NCBI RefSeq assembly: GCF_000513195.1
Contig: NZ_CBVI010000039.1
Location: 34,438 to 98,437 of the forward strand
Direction: 5' to 3'
Length of the DNA stretch: 64,000 bases
DNA from: Bacteroides timonensis
Lineage (GTDB): Bacteria > Bacteroidota > Bacteroidia > Bacteroidales > Bacteroidaceae
Part shown: positions 1 through 9,018 of the stretch, piece after piece
Layout of the letters: the number at the start of each line of letters is the position of its first letter
How positions within the stretch are numbered: position 1 is the first letter of the stretch
Position numbers and translations under genes: made by a program
The notes under the pieces: model-generated
Seen by the model: only the letters and a program-made list of their open reading frames with translations
Databases searched by the model: none
What the model was told of the DNA's origin: nothing

Positions 1-1862
1 TTATTCCAGATGACAGGCAACTCCAGCATTTGTCCCAATTGCTCGTTTCCGGCAAAGGTTGCTGCCTTAATTGTTTTGGCCTCTGTAAGCATCAACGGTT
101 TTATATAAAGGGGTGATTGCGCAGTCGGCACACTGCCATCCATTGTATAACGCACCTGTGCATCAGGGCGAATACAATCCAGTTCTACTTGCAGACGACC
201 CTCTTTTGGAGTTACAGTCTGTTGTATATTATACATGGAACGGGCATAGACAATGCCTTTTGCAGCCAAGTGTTCATTAAAGTGATCCATAGCTTTCAGG
301 TAAGTGGCCCAGTTCTTGCGTGCAGGCTTCGTCCAGGCAACTTCCGCCAATGCCGACAGGCGGGGGAAAAGCAGGTAGTCCACATCTGCCGGAGAGTTAC
401 AGAACTCTGTCCACATACACGCCTGAACCCCCATTAGCAGAGATGCAGCCTGCGGTGTCCAGTCTTTCTGCACAGGTTCATAGTCATAGACATCTTTCAG
501 GGTGTTATTTCCAAAATATGTAATAGGTTCGAACCATTGGGGACCTTGATAGCGGATGAGGTACAATATCCGGGCAGGAGTCATGATAAAGCGGTGACCC
601 AATTCGGCAGCTTTCAGTGCAGCCTGTCCGTAACCTTGCCATCCAAGGATAATGCTCCCTTCGGGGATTCTGGCATTCGTCAGTTCATCCCATCCTATCA
701 CTTCACGTCCCTTATTCTGCACATACCGTGCTACCCGTGCCATGAAATAGCCTTGCAATTCTTCCGTATTCTCCAAATTCTCCGCTTTCATCCGTGCCTG
801 GCACAACGGACATTCTTCCCAATGTGTCTTTCTCGCCTCATCACCACCTAAATGGATATATTTTGAGGGAAACAATTCGAGTACTTCATCCAGAATATCT
901 TGCAGGAAAGTAAATACACTGTCATTTCCTGCACAAAAGATAACATCCGCATGATTCCCGCCTAAACCGGGCAATACACCGATAAATTTATCCACTACCG
1001 GACAGGACAGCAAAGGGTAAGCCGCCAATGCAGCATTACTATGTGCCGGCATTTCTATTTCCGGGATCACTTCGATATGCCGTTCCTGAGCATAGCGCAC
1101 AATCTCGCGGATTCCATCCTGCGTATAGAATCCTTTTTCCACAGTAGGTTCACCCTGACGGGGATTACGGCGTTCGGGGAATGTCTTGCCCGGACGGTCT
1201 ACACGACATGATCCTATTTCTGTGAGCAAGGGGTATTTCTTGATCTCAATACGCCAGCCATTGTCATCTACCAGATGCAGATGTAACTTGTTCAACTTCA
1301 GCATCGCCATGCAATCAATAATACGCAACAAGTTTTCCTTGGGGGAGAAAAAACGTGCCACATCTACCAATAGTCCCCGATAACCGAAACGGGGCTGGTC
1401 GGTGATAGTCAATGCCGGAACAGTCCAATCGACGTTCTCCGTCACTTGTTCACTTTCAATCGCAGAGGGAAGTAATTGACGGATGCTTTGAAGGGCATAA
1501 TAGAAACCTTGCAGATCAGAGGCACGGATGGTTATCTTCTTAGCCGTTATCTCCAGTTTGTAAGCTTCACTTTTTAAGGTAGCGTCCGTCACCAGACAGA
1601 CATCACCTTTCCGGCTATCTACCTTTATGCGGGGAGTAAAACCTGCCGCACGGGTAAAAAGGCCGGTGAACTGGCGCACTTGCTCAGCTTGTTCTTCATT
1701 CTCTACTGCGAAACTCGTCTTAGCGGAGAAGTGGAAGTTACCCGTACCCGGTACTAAACTCACCGGGCAGGGAACTAATGAAAAAGGTTGTGTCAAGTTA
1801 TCAGCCTGAATGTTTGTTACTGCCAGGAACAGACAAAGCAGTACTGTATATATATATTTCAT
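1..1862 (-). CDS. GH20 beta-N-acetylhexosaminidase, C-terminus cut by window edge
   Basis: Minus-strand frame read by hand from an ATG at 1860-1862; it stays open for 620 codons and leaves the window at base 1, so the C-terminus is missing. The N-terminus is a signal peptide (MKYIYTVLLCLFLAVTNIQA). An N-terminal GH20b-type domain is followed by the catalytic barrel, with the family signature HLGGDE: D341 and E342 are the expected substrate-assisting Asp and general acid Glu. GH20 enzymes remove terminal beta-linked GlcNAc or GalNAc from glycans; here it should act in the periplasm. Only 26 bases separate it from the sulfatase upstream, so the two are probably one transcript. The family is clear; linkage specificity cannot be read. 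Confidence 0.93.
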   Translation of the reverse strand, partial: MKYIYTVLLCLFLAVTNIQADNLTQPFSLVPCPVSLVPGTGNFHFSAKTSFAVENEEQAEQVRQFTGLFTRAAGFTPRIKVDSRKGDVCLVTDATLKSEAYKLEITAKKITIRASDLQGFYYALQSIRQLLPSAIESEQVTENVDWTVPALTITDQPRFGYRGLLVDVARFFSPKENLLRIIDCMAMLKLNKLHLHLVDDNGWRIEIKKYPLLTEIGSCRVDRPGKTFPERRNPRQGEPTVEKGFYTQDGIREIVRYAQERHIEVIPEIEMPAHSNAALAAYPLLSCPVVDKFIGVLPGLGGNHADVIFCAGNDSVFTFLQDILDEVLELFPSKYIHLGGDEARKTHWEECPLCQARMKAENLENTEELQGYFMARVARYVQNKGREVIGWDELTNARIPEGSIILGWQGYGQAALKAAELGHRFIMTPARILYLIRYQGPQWFEPITYFGNNTLKDVYDYEPVQKDWTPQAASLLMGVQACMWTEFCNSPADVDYLLFPRLSALAEVAWTKPARKNWATYLKAMDHFNEHLAAKGIVYARSMYNIQQTVTPKEGRLQVELDCIRPDAQVRYTMDGSVPTAQSPLYIKPLMLTEAKTIKAATFAGNEQLGQMLELPVIWN

Positions 1863-1888
1863 AAGGTCATAGCGTTTGATAATATGAA

Positions 1889-3472
1889 TTATTCTTTATC
1901 TCTCTCTGGGGAAAAGCGTACCGGATCATTGTATTGTTCCTGCAATGCCGTAAGTTCGGTTTTCAGTTCCTTCACAATGTCTTCCGTACCCGGCTGTCCA
2001 TAGATATTACGCATTTCGGTCGGATCGGCCTGTAAATCGTACAATTCCCATTCATCGATGTCATTATAGAAATGGATCAGCTTGTAACGTTCTGTACGTA
2101 TCCCGTAATGACGCTTCACCATGTGTTCAGCAGGATATTCATAGAAGTGATAGTACAGGGATTTCCGCCAGTTTTCAGGTTTTTCGCCTTTCAGTAATGG
2201 AACCAGGGAAAGTCCCTGAATATCTTCGGGCACCTTCACACCGGCCAGTTCCAGAAATGTGGGTGCATAGTCAATGTTCTGTACCAACTCTCCGATGTCT
2301 CCTTTACGGTCGAAACCTTTCGGCAAACGCATAATCAGCGGTGTATGCATGGATTCTTCATACATGAAACGCTTGTCGAACCATCCGTGCTCACCCATAT
2401 AGAAACCTTGATCGGAAGTATAAACAACTAATGTGTTATCCAGCAATCCTTTCTCTTTCAGGTAATCCAACACACGGCCTACATTATCATCCAGAGATTT
2501 CACAGTCTTCATGTAGTCGCGGATATAGCGCTGGAACTTCCAATTAGCAAGTTCTTCACCCTGAGGATTCTTTTTATAGAAATCATCGATGATAGGACCA
2601 TAGAATTCATCCCATGCGGCACGCTGCCTCTCATCCATCCGGCCGATATATTTCTCATAAAGAGACTTCAACCGGGTTTCTTTGTCCGGATGTAGCATTT
2701 TGAGGTCATAGATCATATCCATATCTTTCACAATGCTCATTTCCTGTGCGGCAGCGGCAGGACGTCCTTCGTAATCGTCAAAGAAATTGTCCGGCAGCGG
2801 GAAGGTCTTGTCTTCATAAAGTGCAAGGTTGCAGGTATCTGCCAACCAGTTACGATGAATCGCTTTATGATGAATTAAAATACAGAACGGCTTATTTGTA
2901 TCCCGCTGATTTTCCATCCAGTCGATAGCATCATCGGTGATGATATTGGTCACATATCCGTGCTTCTGTATCGTATCATTGTCCTGAGTGATAAAATCAG
3001 GATTATAGTAATCGCCTTGTCCGGGCACGATTTCCCAGTAATCAAAACCAGTAGGCAAACTTTCCAGGTGCCATTTACCAACCAACGCAGTCTGATAACC
3101 GGCCTGTTGCAAAAGTTTAGGGAAAGTTTGCTGTGAAGCATCAAACACGCAAGTGGTGTTATCATAGAATTTATTGGCACAACTGTGTTTGCCCGTAATC
3201 ATGCAGGCACGGCTGGGTCCGCTCAATGAGTTGGCAACAAAACTGTTGGTGAAGCGTACTCCATCGGCAGCAATACGGTCCAGGTTCGGTGTTTCCATAT
3301 AACGGTGATCATAGCAGCTCATCATCTGGGCTGTGTGGTCATCCGTCATGATGTATACAATGTTGTATTGCTTCTGCTCTTCAGCCTTCTTTTGGGCAGA
3401 GCATGAGACCAAGGATGCCACAGCAGCGGCACCGGTCAGGGAATAGAGTAATCCTGATTGTAAGTTTTTCAT
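1889..3472 (-). CDS. S1-family sulfatase, serine-type, lipoprotein
   Basis: 527 residues. A lipoprotein signal ends in LVSC with Cys24 as the lipidated residue. The type I sulfatase core follows: Asp44-Asp45 (metal ligands) in MTDDH, and the formylglycine motif S84-G-P-S-R88, which is the serine form and so needs an anaerobic sulfatase-maturing enzyme. Further family marks are GKWHLE and TSDQGFYMGEHGWFDKR. The overall pattern resembles the S1_11 N-acetylglucosamine-6-O-sulfatases of Bacteroides, but I cannot fix the subfamily without alignment. It probably shares a transcript with the GH20 gene downstream, and its own promoter region at 3502-3564 carries the element also found before susC and the GH2 gene. 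Inferred role: remove sulfate that blocks GH20 action on host glycans. Confidence 0.92.
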   Translation of the reverse strand: MKNLQSGLLYSLTGAAAVASLVSCSAQKKAEEQKQYNIVYIMTDDHTAQMMSCYDHRYMETPNLDRIAADGVRFTNSFVANSLSGPSRACMITGKHSCANKFYDNTTCVFDASQQTFPKLLQQAGYQTALVGKWHLESLPTGFDYWEIVPGQGDYYNPDFITQDNDTIQKHGYVTNIITDDAIDWMENQRDTNKPFCILIHHKAIHRNWLADTCNLALYEDKTFPLPDNFFDDYEGRPAAAAQEMSIVKDMDMIYDLKMLHPDKETRLKSLYEKYIGRMDERQRAAWDEFYGPIIDDFYKKNPQGEELANWKFQRYIRDYMKTVKSLDDNVGRVLDYLKEKGLLDNTLVVYTSDQGFYMGEHGWFDKRFMYEESMHTPLIMRLPKGFDRKGDIGELVQNIDYAPTFLELAGVKVPEDIQGLSLVPLLKGEKPENWRKSLYYHFYEYPAEHMVKRHYGIRTERYKLIHFYNDIDEWELYDLQADPTEMRNIYGQPGTEDIVKELKTELTALQEQYNDPVRFSPERDKE

Positions 3473-3501
3473 GGTCGGAAATCTTTAGTAGTTTAATTGC
3501 C

Positions 3502-3564
3502 CAAAAGTACGCGTAATGGATAAGAGCAATGTTCAAGAATATCTTTATCATATCCAAAATTCGC
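3502..3564 (-). promoter_or_regulatory. Promoter and putative HTCS operator of the sulfatase
   Basis: On the minus strand a Bacteroides -7 box TACTTTTG lies at 3502-3509, about 30 bases before the start codon. Further upstream is AATTTTGGATATGATAA followed by ATTCTTGAAC, matching the element before susC and the GH2 gene. The gap from TTGAAC to the -7 box is 21 bases, against 22 and 21 at the other two sites. This copy is the most divergent of the three. Confidence 0.5.
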
Positions 3565-3622
3565 CATTTCGGGTATATCTAAAGCAACAAAAAGACAAAA
3601 TTAAAAGCAGCGAAGACAAAAC

Positions 3623-3659
3623 CGGAAGCAGAACAGACAAGATGCGCTGTCTGCTTCCG
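3623..3659 (-). terminator. Putative terminator after susD
   Basis: CGGAAGCAG and CTGCTTCCG form a 9-bp stem with inner ACAG/CTGT pairing. On the minus strand the stem is followed by GGTTTTGTC, a weak T tract. It lies about 50 bases past the susD stop and before the next minus-strand promoter, which fits termination of the susCD transcript. Confidence 0.5.
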
Positions 3660-3710
3660 AAATGTTAGGTTATATCAGCCTATTGAAAAAAGGTAGTCAA
3701 CTGATAGCTA

Positions 3711-5522
3711 TTAATAGCCGAAGTTATTATCGCTATTGGAAAGCCCCGGGTTCGCATCTATTTCACTGGTAGGAATCGGCAGAAGGAGATTCTTTCTCAG
3801 GAAATCATCTGTCAGGTTGCCATCGTTAATGAGGCGGTCGGCAAAGTTATTATTGCTGCCAGGATAATTGCTATCTCCCTTAATGGTCAGTTCATGATTG
3901 GCATTCAGCTCCAGCAGTTTCTTAAAATACTTTGTGCCACGAATACGTATCATGTCGTAGATAGCAGGTTCACCACAGAGTTCTATAACGCGTTCAAAAT
4001 ACAGTTTTTCCGTGACCTCATCCTTGGTAAGAGATGATGACCAATCTGCCGGCTGTGCCGAAGCTACGGCTCCGGACTTGCGTGCACGGGCAAGCACTTC
4101 GTTGGCCAGGCTGATAGCTTTCTGAGTATCACCCAGTTCATTATAAACGTCCGCCATCAACAGCAACATCTCAGCATAACGGTAAACCATCAGGTTCTTG
4201 TGAGCCATCGTACCTGTTTGTTTCTGGTCATAAAGCTTACCAAAATACGGCCATTTATTTCCGTTGCCCACCTTCACAAATTCTTCCGTTGCTTTAACGA
4301 GCGTTTCACCATATGGAGAGTTACCGTGCGTAGTTTCATAGTTCTCAATAAAACTGAGACTCGGATTCTTCGGGTCAGCAAACTCTGCATAAGGCAATTT
4401 GCCCACATTGTACAGTTTCACATCTGTTGTTCCCGGTACTATTTCATCATACGTATATCTCCAGTAAGGATACGTATACACGGAATCATTAGGGGTAGGA
4501 ATTGAACCTACCTGCGGCTTCGGATTAGCCTGATTGTTACCATTACGGTCTCTCCATCTTGTCAAAAAATTAACTTCTATGCGGGGATCTCCCGGATAAG
4601 TGCCTTCGTGCATGTCATAAGCGAACTTGGCAACGCGATACGTGCTCCAATTGATACCACTCGTAGAGGCTTGCGGTGCAAAACGATTACTAGCACGGTT
4701 ATAAACGCCACTGGCATTACCGGTTGAGTAGTTCATCATGACAATGGCTTCTTTGGAAGTAGCATACTCGCCAAACAGGTCTGCAAACTTAGGTTCCAAT
4801 GAATAAACTTTGCTGGCATACACTGCATCAAACATTTCCTTTGCATTCTGCCAGTTGGCAGCAGCATTGATATCCAGGGCAGCCATCTTATAATATACTT
4901 TACCCAAGAGAGCCTTAGCGGTCCAGGAGTTAACGCGACCCACTGCCGATGTTTCGGAGATAGAAGTAGCGTCTTTCAAGTCAGCCACTACCTGGTTCAA
5001 TACTTCTTCGCGAGGAGAACGAGCGATTGAGATACCTTCCGAAGAAGAAGCTATTGTTTTCAAAGGTACATCACCGAACAAAGAAACCAGGTTATAATAA
5101 GCCAGTGCTCTCAATATTTTAGCCTCTCCACCCTTCTGATTTTTGACACTCTCACTCAAAGAGCTCTTTTCAATACTTTCAAGGAAAGCATTGATTTCGG
5201 ATATCGCTTTGTACATGCCATTCCAAGTGGGCGAAACCAAACTATTGGCAGCCAATGTATTCAGGGCATTCAAATCTTCGGGACGCTGTGACCAGGCAAG
5301 ACCGGAAGCAACAATAGGAACTTCCTGCCACATCTGCCCGTAAGCGTTGGTGGAAGCCATATAGCCGTAGCATCCCAACAAAGCCAAATCTGCATTACTC
5401 TCGGATTGGAAGACAATATTACTGTTCTGAGAATACAGGGGATCTTCATCAAGTAGCGCATCGCAAGCCGAGAAGCTGCACAGTGCAACCAAAGACAGGA
5501 TGTAATATTTATATTTTTTCAT
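3711..5522 (-). CDS. SusD/RagB-family glycan-binding lipoprotein
   Basis: 603 residues. The signal peptide ends at Cys20 (SFSAC), so this is a surface lipoprotein. The layout is that of SusD: N-terminal helical TPR-like part (EINAFLESI, AKILRALAYYNLVSLFGDVPL, WTAKALLGKVYYKMA) and a C-terminal part with YRYAEMLLLMADVYNELGD and the closing LLPIPTSEIDANPGLSNSDNNFGY, typical of the family. It caps the SusC barrel and helps capture oligosaccharide at the cell surface. It lies 19 bases after susC, the usual co-transcribed pair. Ligand specificity cannot be inferred from sequence; context points to a sulfated host glycan. Confidence 0.95.
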   Translation of the reverse strand: MKKYKYYILSLVALCSFSACDALLDEDPLYSQNSNIVFQSESNADLALLGCYGYMASTNAYGQMWQEVPIVASGLAWSQRPEDLNALNTLAANSLVSPTWNGMYKAISEINAFLESIEKSSLSESVKNQKGGEAKILRALAYYNLVSLFGDVPLKTIASSSEGISIARSPREEVLNQVVADLKDATSISETSAVGRVNSWTAKALLGKVYYKMAALDINAAANWQNAKEMFDAVYASKVYSLEPKFADLFGEYATSKEAIVMMNYSTGNASGVYNRASNRFAPQASTSGINWSTYRVAKFAYDMHEGTYPGDPRIEVNFLTRWRDRNGNNQANPKPQVGSIPTPNDSVYTYPYWRYTYDEIVPGTTDVKLYNVGKLPYAEFADPKNPSLSFIENYETTHGNSPYGETLVKATEEFVKVGNGNKWPYFGKLYDQKQTGTMAHKNLMVYRYAEMLLLMADVYNELGDTQKAISLANEVLARARKSGAVASAQPADWSSSLTKDEVTEKLYFERVIELCGEPAIYDMIRIRGTKYFKKLLELNANHELTIKGDSNYPGSNNNFADRLINDGNLTDDFLRKNLLLPIPTSEIDANPGLSNSDNNFGY

Positions 5523-5541
5523 ATTCGTAGAGTATTAATGA

Positions 5542-8500
5542 TTAAAAAGTTAAGTTTAAGCCAAATATAAAAGAACGTGGAGATGGGTAAGAACTCATAT
5601 CAACTCCCGGACGAAGTCCGTCGAATGTAAAAGAGCTCACTTCCGGGTCATAGCCACTATAGTTGGTAATAATAAATGCATTCTTAACAGAAGCATAAAC
5701 AGATGCATTCTGGAAACCAATCTTGCTCAGCCATACTTTAGGCAACACATAGCTCAATGTGATATCAGCGCAACGCAGATAGCTGCCATCCTCTACATAG
5801 CGGTCCAGCACAGCATTCGGCACAGTGTATACAGAACTCGGATATAAGTTAGAGTGGTTGCTTTCTGTCCACATATTCTGGAAGGCCTTTCTGGTAATGT
5901 TATTAGAACGGATACCCGGAGTATTGATATAACGGTTGTTCGTATTCAGAATGTCTCTTCCTTGTACACCATTAAATATAGCAGACAAGCTAATGTCTTT
6001 CCATGAAACCGTTGTAGAGAAACCGTAAGTGAAGTCCGGATTCGGGTCACCGATGATGTCGCGGTCATTTACATTGATATCCCCATCCTTATCCTCATCA
6101 CTATTTACATACTTAATATCACCCGCTACCGGAATAGCCCCGTTTACCGTCTTATAGTATCCGATCGAACCATCTTTCTTAGTATACTTCACACCTTGAT
6201 CAGTGATATCTTCTGGCTGCACAATGCCTTGTGTTACGTAACCGAAGAACAAACCCGGAGCTTTGCCTTCCATGAAGACGTGAGCCACACCGAAGTGGTC
6301 ACCCAAAGAGTTACCATAATAACCCACATTCTCTCCCAAATAACCGAAATCAGACGGCAGAAGTCCCAACTCGCTAATTTCACCCTTATTAAATCCGATG
6401 TTACCCATTACACTCCATTTCCATTCTTTGCCATCAATGATCTGTGCATTCAAAGAGATTTCAACACCTTTATTGGTCAAAGAGCCTTGATTGTAATAAG
6501 TAGAACTGAAACCAGCCGAACCGGGCAGTGATCTGGATATCAATAAGTCCGTAGTCTTCTTTTGATACACATCAACGGTACCGCTCAAGCGTGAATTAAA
6601 TACTCCGAAGTCCACACCTGCATTCCAGGAAGCTGTCTTTTCCCATTTCAAACTATTGTTTGACAGATTGGTTACGGAGAAAGCTGTTAACGGATTACCT
6701 GAACCATCAGCATAATAAAGATTCGAATTAGAGCCATACATAGAGAATGTAGAATACGGATCGATAGACTGGTTACCGGTAACACCGTAGCTCACGCGAA
6801 CTTTCAACTGACTCAGCCAAGTGAGATTTTTCATAAACTCCTCTTGTTCCATTCGCCATGCCAGTGATGCAGACGGGAAATATCCCCAACGACTGCCTTT
6901 GGCAAACTTACTGGAACCATCGGCACGGAAAGAAGCCGTAACCAAGTATTTATCTAAGAAGGACACATTGACACGTCCCAGGTAAGAAACCAACTGGTAG
7001 TCTTTCTGGATAGGTTGTGCATTGGTTACATTGCTTGCCATGTGAAGACCGTTCTCACGCATTTCAAAAAAAGTGAAGTTATTACCCGTCGTATTCTTAT
7101 TCAGGAAATTATAATCTTCATAAGTAACACCGGCTGTAGCATCCAACGTTGCGATAGACTTGATCTTCGTATTATAGTTCAAAAGGTTTTCTACAGAAAC
7201 ATTACTCTTGTTCAGGTTAGACAGTGACAACAAGCCCTGATTATTCATACCTTGATAAAGTTGCAGACCATACCAACGTTTGCGGTCGTTAATATTCAGA
7301 TTACCACCGGTACGAAGATTATAACGGAAAAACTTATTGATCTTCCAAGTCAAATCCATACTGGCTTTGAAACTCTTGTCATCCGTTACGTCCACATAGT
7401 CGTTCAACCAACTGAAAACAGTCGTCTTGTTCTCATTATTGAAATTCGGGTCATCTTCCGGCATTTCAAACGGAGCATAATCCAATGCAGTACGAGAAAT
7501 AGCTCCGGTAGAACCACCCAATGTATTACCACCCGCCATCATGTCATTCTGACGAAGAGCACCGCTCAGGGACAAGTCTATCTTAACAGCCTTTGAAATC
7601 TCGGCACTCAAATTAGCACGCAAGTCACCCTGTTTCAAAGAAGTTTGTTTTACCGTACCGTTAATATCCTTGAAATTGGCAGATATATAGTAGGTAACCT
7701 TATCCGAACCACCATTCAAAGACAAAGAGTAGTTCTGCGAGAAGGCCGAAGAATAGATTTCTTTTTGCCAGTTCTTATAATTTACGACATTATACGTTTC
7801 AGGATCGTTCGGATTATACTTGTCATAAGAACCGTTGAATACATATCTCACCTCATCACCTACAAGATAAAAAGGATACAAATTATCTTTGATTCTGCTG
7901 TTTGCATAGCTTGCATACTCTTCCAGATTAATCATATCCATCAGTTTGGCAGTATTGGCTATTGTGAAAGTGACCGAAGCATTCACTTTGGTCTTTCCTT
8001 GCTTACCTTTCTTCGTTGTAATCAAGATTACACCGTTTGCACCACGAGAACCATAAATAGCTGTTGAAGAAGCATCTTTCAATACTGTGATATCCTCGAT
8101 ATCGGCAGGATTCAGAGAAGACAAGGGGTCCTGATTGATCTGGAAGTCACCACTGATACCTGAAGAAGCAAATTCACCCGTTGACGCCTGCGGTACATTA
8201 TCAATAACGTAAAGCGGCTGGTTGTCTCCACGGAGTGAACTGGCACCACGAATAGTTACTGAAGAAGCAGAACCGACAGCCGAAGATGAGGAGTTAACCA
8301 CAAGACCTGCAATTTTACCCGACAACAGGTTATCGATAGAAGTTGCTTTGGCCGCATCATTGGCATCCGGGCGTATACTGGTCAATGCTCCGGTAAGGTC
8401 GCCTTTACGAGCCGAACCGTAACCTACCACAACTACCTCGTCCAACAACTGCGTGTCATCCTTCAGCGTCACATTAATCACCGTCTTGTTACCTACCGCA

Positions 8501-8760
8501 ATCTCTTGCGTCTCATAACCGATGAAAGAAAAAACTAATACTGATTTAGAGTTGGGGACATCAATCTTATAATTACCGTCAATATCGGTAATCGTCCCAA
8601 GCGATCCTCCTTTTACTTGTACATTGACACCCGGTACACCTTCATTGGTGCTGTCAATCACTTTACCTGTTACTTTGACGGATTGCTGTGCAAAAGCGGC
8701 AGCAGTAGTTGTCAAGCAGAGCAGACATGTTAGAAAAACATTAAATAACTTCTGTCTCAT
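5542..8760 (-). CDS. SusC/RagA-family TonB-dependent outer membrane transporter
   Basis: 1072 residues, normal for SusC. A signal peptide ending AAAFAQQ is followed by a carboxypeptidase-D-like domain (about residues 28-105), the TonB box region LLDEVVVVGYGSARKG (near 107-122), a plug domain with the SusC signature LYVIDNVPQ and DASSTAIYGSRGANGVILITTKKG, then the beta-barrel ending in aromatic FIFGLNLTF, as outer membrane proteins do. It imports oligosaccharides across the outer membrane using TonB energy together with the SusD partner. It is divergent from the HTCS regulator, and the 258-base gap holds both promoters. Confidence 0.97.
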   Translation of the reverse strand: MRQKLFNVFLTCLLCLTTTAAAFAQQSVKVTGKVIDSTNEGVPGVNVQVKGGSLGTITDIDGNYKIDVPNSKSVLVFSFIGYETQEIAVGNKTVINVTLKDDTQLLDEVVVVGYGSARKGDLTGALTSIRPDANDAAKATSIDNLLSGKIAGLVVNSSSSAVGSASSVTIRGASSLRGDNQPLYVIDNVPQASTGEFASSGISGDFQINQDPLSSLNPADIEDITVLKDASSTAIYGSRGANGVILITTKKGKQGKTKVNASVTFTIANTAKLMDMINLEEYASYANSRIKDNLYPFYLVGDEVRYVFNGSYDKYNPNDPETYNVVNYKNWQKEIYSSAFSQNYSLSLNGGSDKVTYYISANFKDINGTVKQTSLKQGDLRANLSAEISKAVKIDLSLSGALRQNDMMAGGNTLGGSTGAISRTALDYAPFEMPEDDPNFNNENKTTVFSWLNDYVDVTDDKSFKASMDLTWKINKFFRYNLRTGGNLNINDRKRWYGLQLYQGMNNQGLLSLSNLNKSNVSVENLLNYNTKIKSIATLDATAGVTYEDYNFLNKNTTGNNFTFFEMRENGLHMASNVTNAQPIQKDYQLVSYLGRVNVSFLDKYLVTASFRADGSSKFAKGSRWGYFPSASLAWRMEQEEFMKNLTWLSQLKVRVSYGVTGNQSIDPYSTFSMYGSNSNLYYADGSGNPLTAFSVTNLSNNSLKWEKTASWNAGVDFGVFNSRLSGTVDVYQKKTTDLLISRSLPGSAGFSSTYYNQGSLTNKGVEISLNAQIIDGKEWKWSVMGNIGFNKGEISELGLLPSDFGYLGENVGYYGNSLGDHFGVAHVFMEGKAPGLFFGYVTQGIVQPEDITDQGVKYTKKDGSIGYYKTVNGAIPVAGDIKYVNSDEDKDGDINVNDRDIIGDPNPDFTYGFSTTVSWKDISLSAIFNGVQGRDILNTNNRYINTPGIRSNNITRKAFQNMWTESNHSNLYPSSVYTVPNAVLDRYVEDGSYLRCADITLSYVLPKVWLSKIGFQNASVYASVKNAFIITNYSGYDPEVSSFTFDGLRPGVDMSSYPSPRSFIFGLNLTF

Positions 8761-8804
8761 AGAATTAAATTTAAATTAGTAAAGACTATTGTTAACATTG
8801 ATTT

Positions 8805-8872
8805 CGATGCAAATGTAAAGCGAAACAGAAGGAGCACCGGTACAATAATCACTATTACTAAATCCAAAATTG
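8805..8872 (-). promoter_or_regulatory. susC promoter with putative HTCS operator
   Basis: Minus strand. The -7 box TACATTTG is at 8810-8817 and is followed by GCATCG. Upstream lies AATTTTGGATTTAGTAA, then TAGTGATTATTGTAC. The GH2 upstream region has nearly the same layout: TTGGATT, ATAGCGATTATTGTAA, a CTGTTT segment, then TATTTTTGCATCG. Shared sequence over about 65 bases in front of two genes of one locus points to a common regulator, most simply the adjacent HTCS. Confidence 0.65.
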
Positions 8873-8964
8873 ACTACCTACAGCCTTCCTGCAGGGGTAT
8901 AGCCAAATTTGGAGCTAAAAATAGACAAAATTGGAGTTTCTTCCCATCAGATTCCTGTCTTTTG

Positions 8965-8997
8965 TTTTGTATGGTTCGATACAAAAGTTTATTTTTG
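8965..8997 (+). promoter_or_regulatory. Promoter of the HTCS gene, overlapping an 8-bp inverted repeat
   Basis: TTTG at 8966-8969, a 20-base spacer, then TATTTTTG at 8990-8997: a good Bacteroides -33/-7 pair, 21 bases before the chosen ATG. The spacer contains a perfect inverted repeat, TTTTGTAT (8965-8972) and ATACAAAA (8979-8986), six bases apart, which could be an operator. Confidence 0.6.
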
Positions 8998-9018
8998 TTC
9001 CAATCTTTGCACAATACC

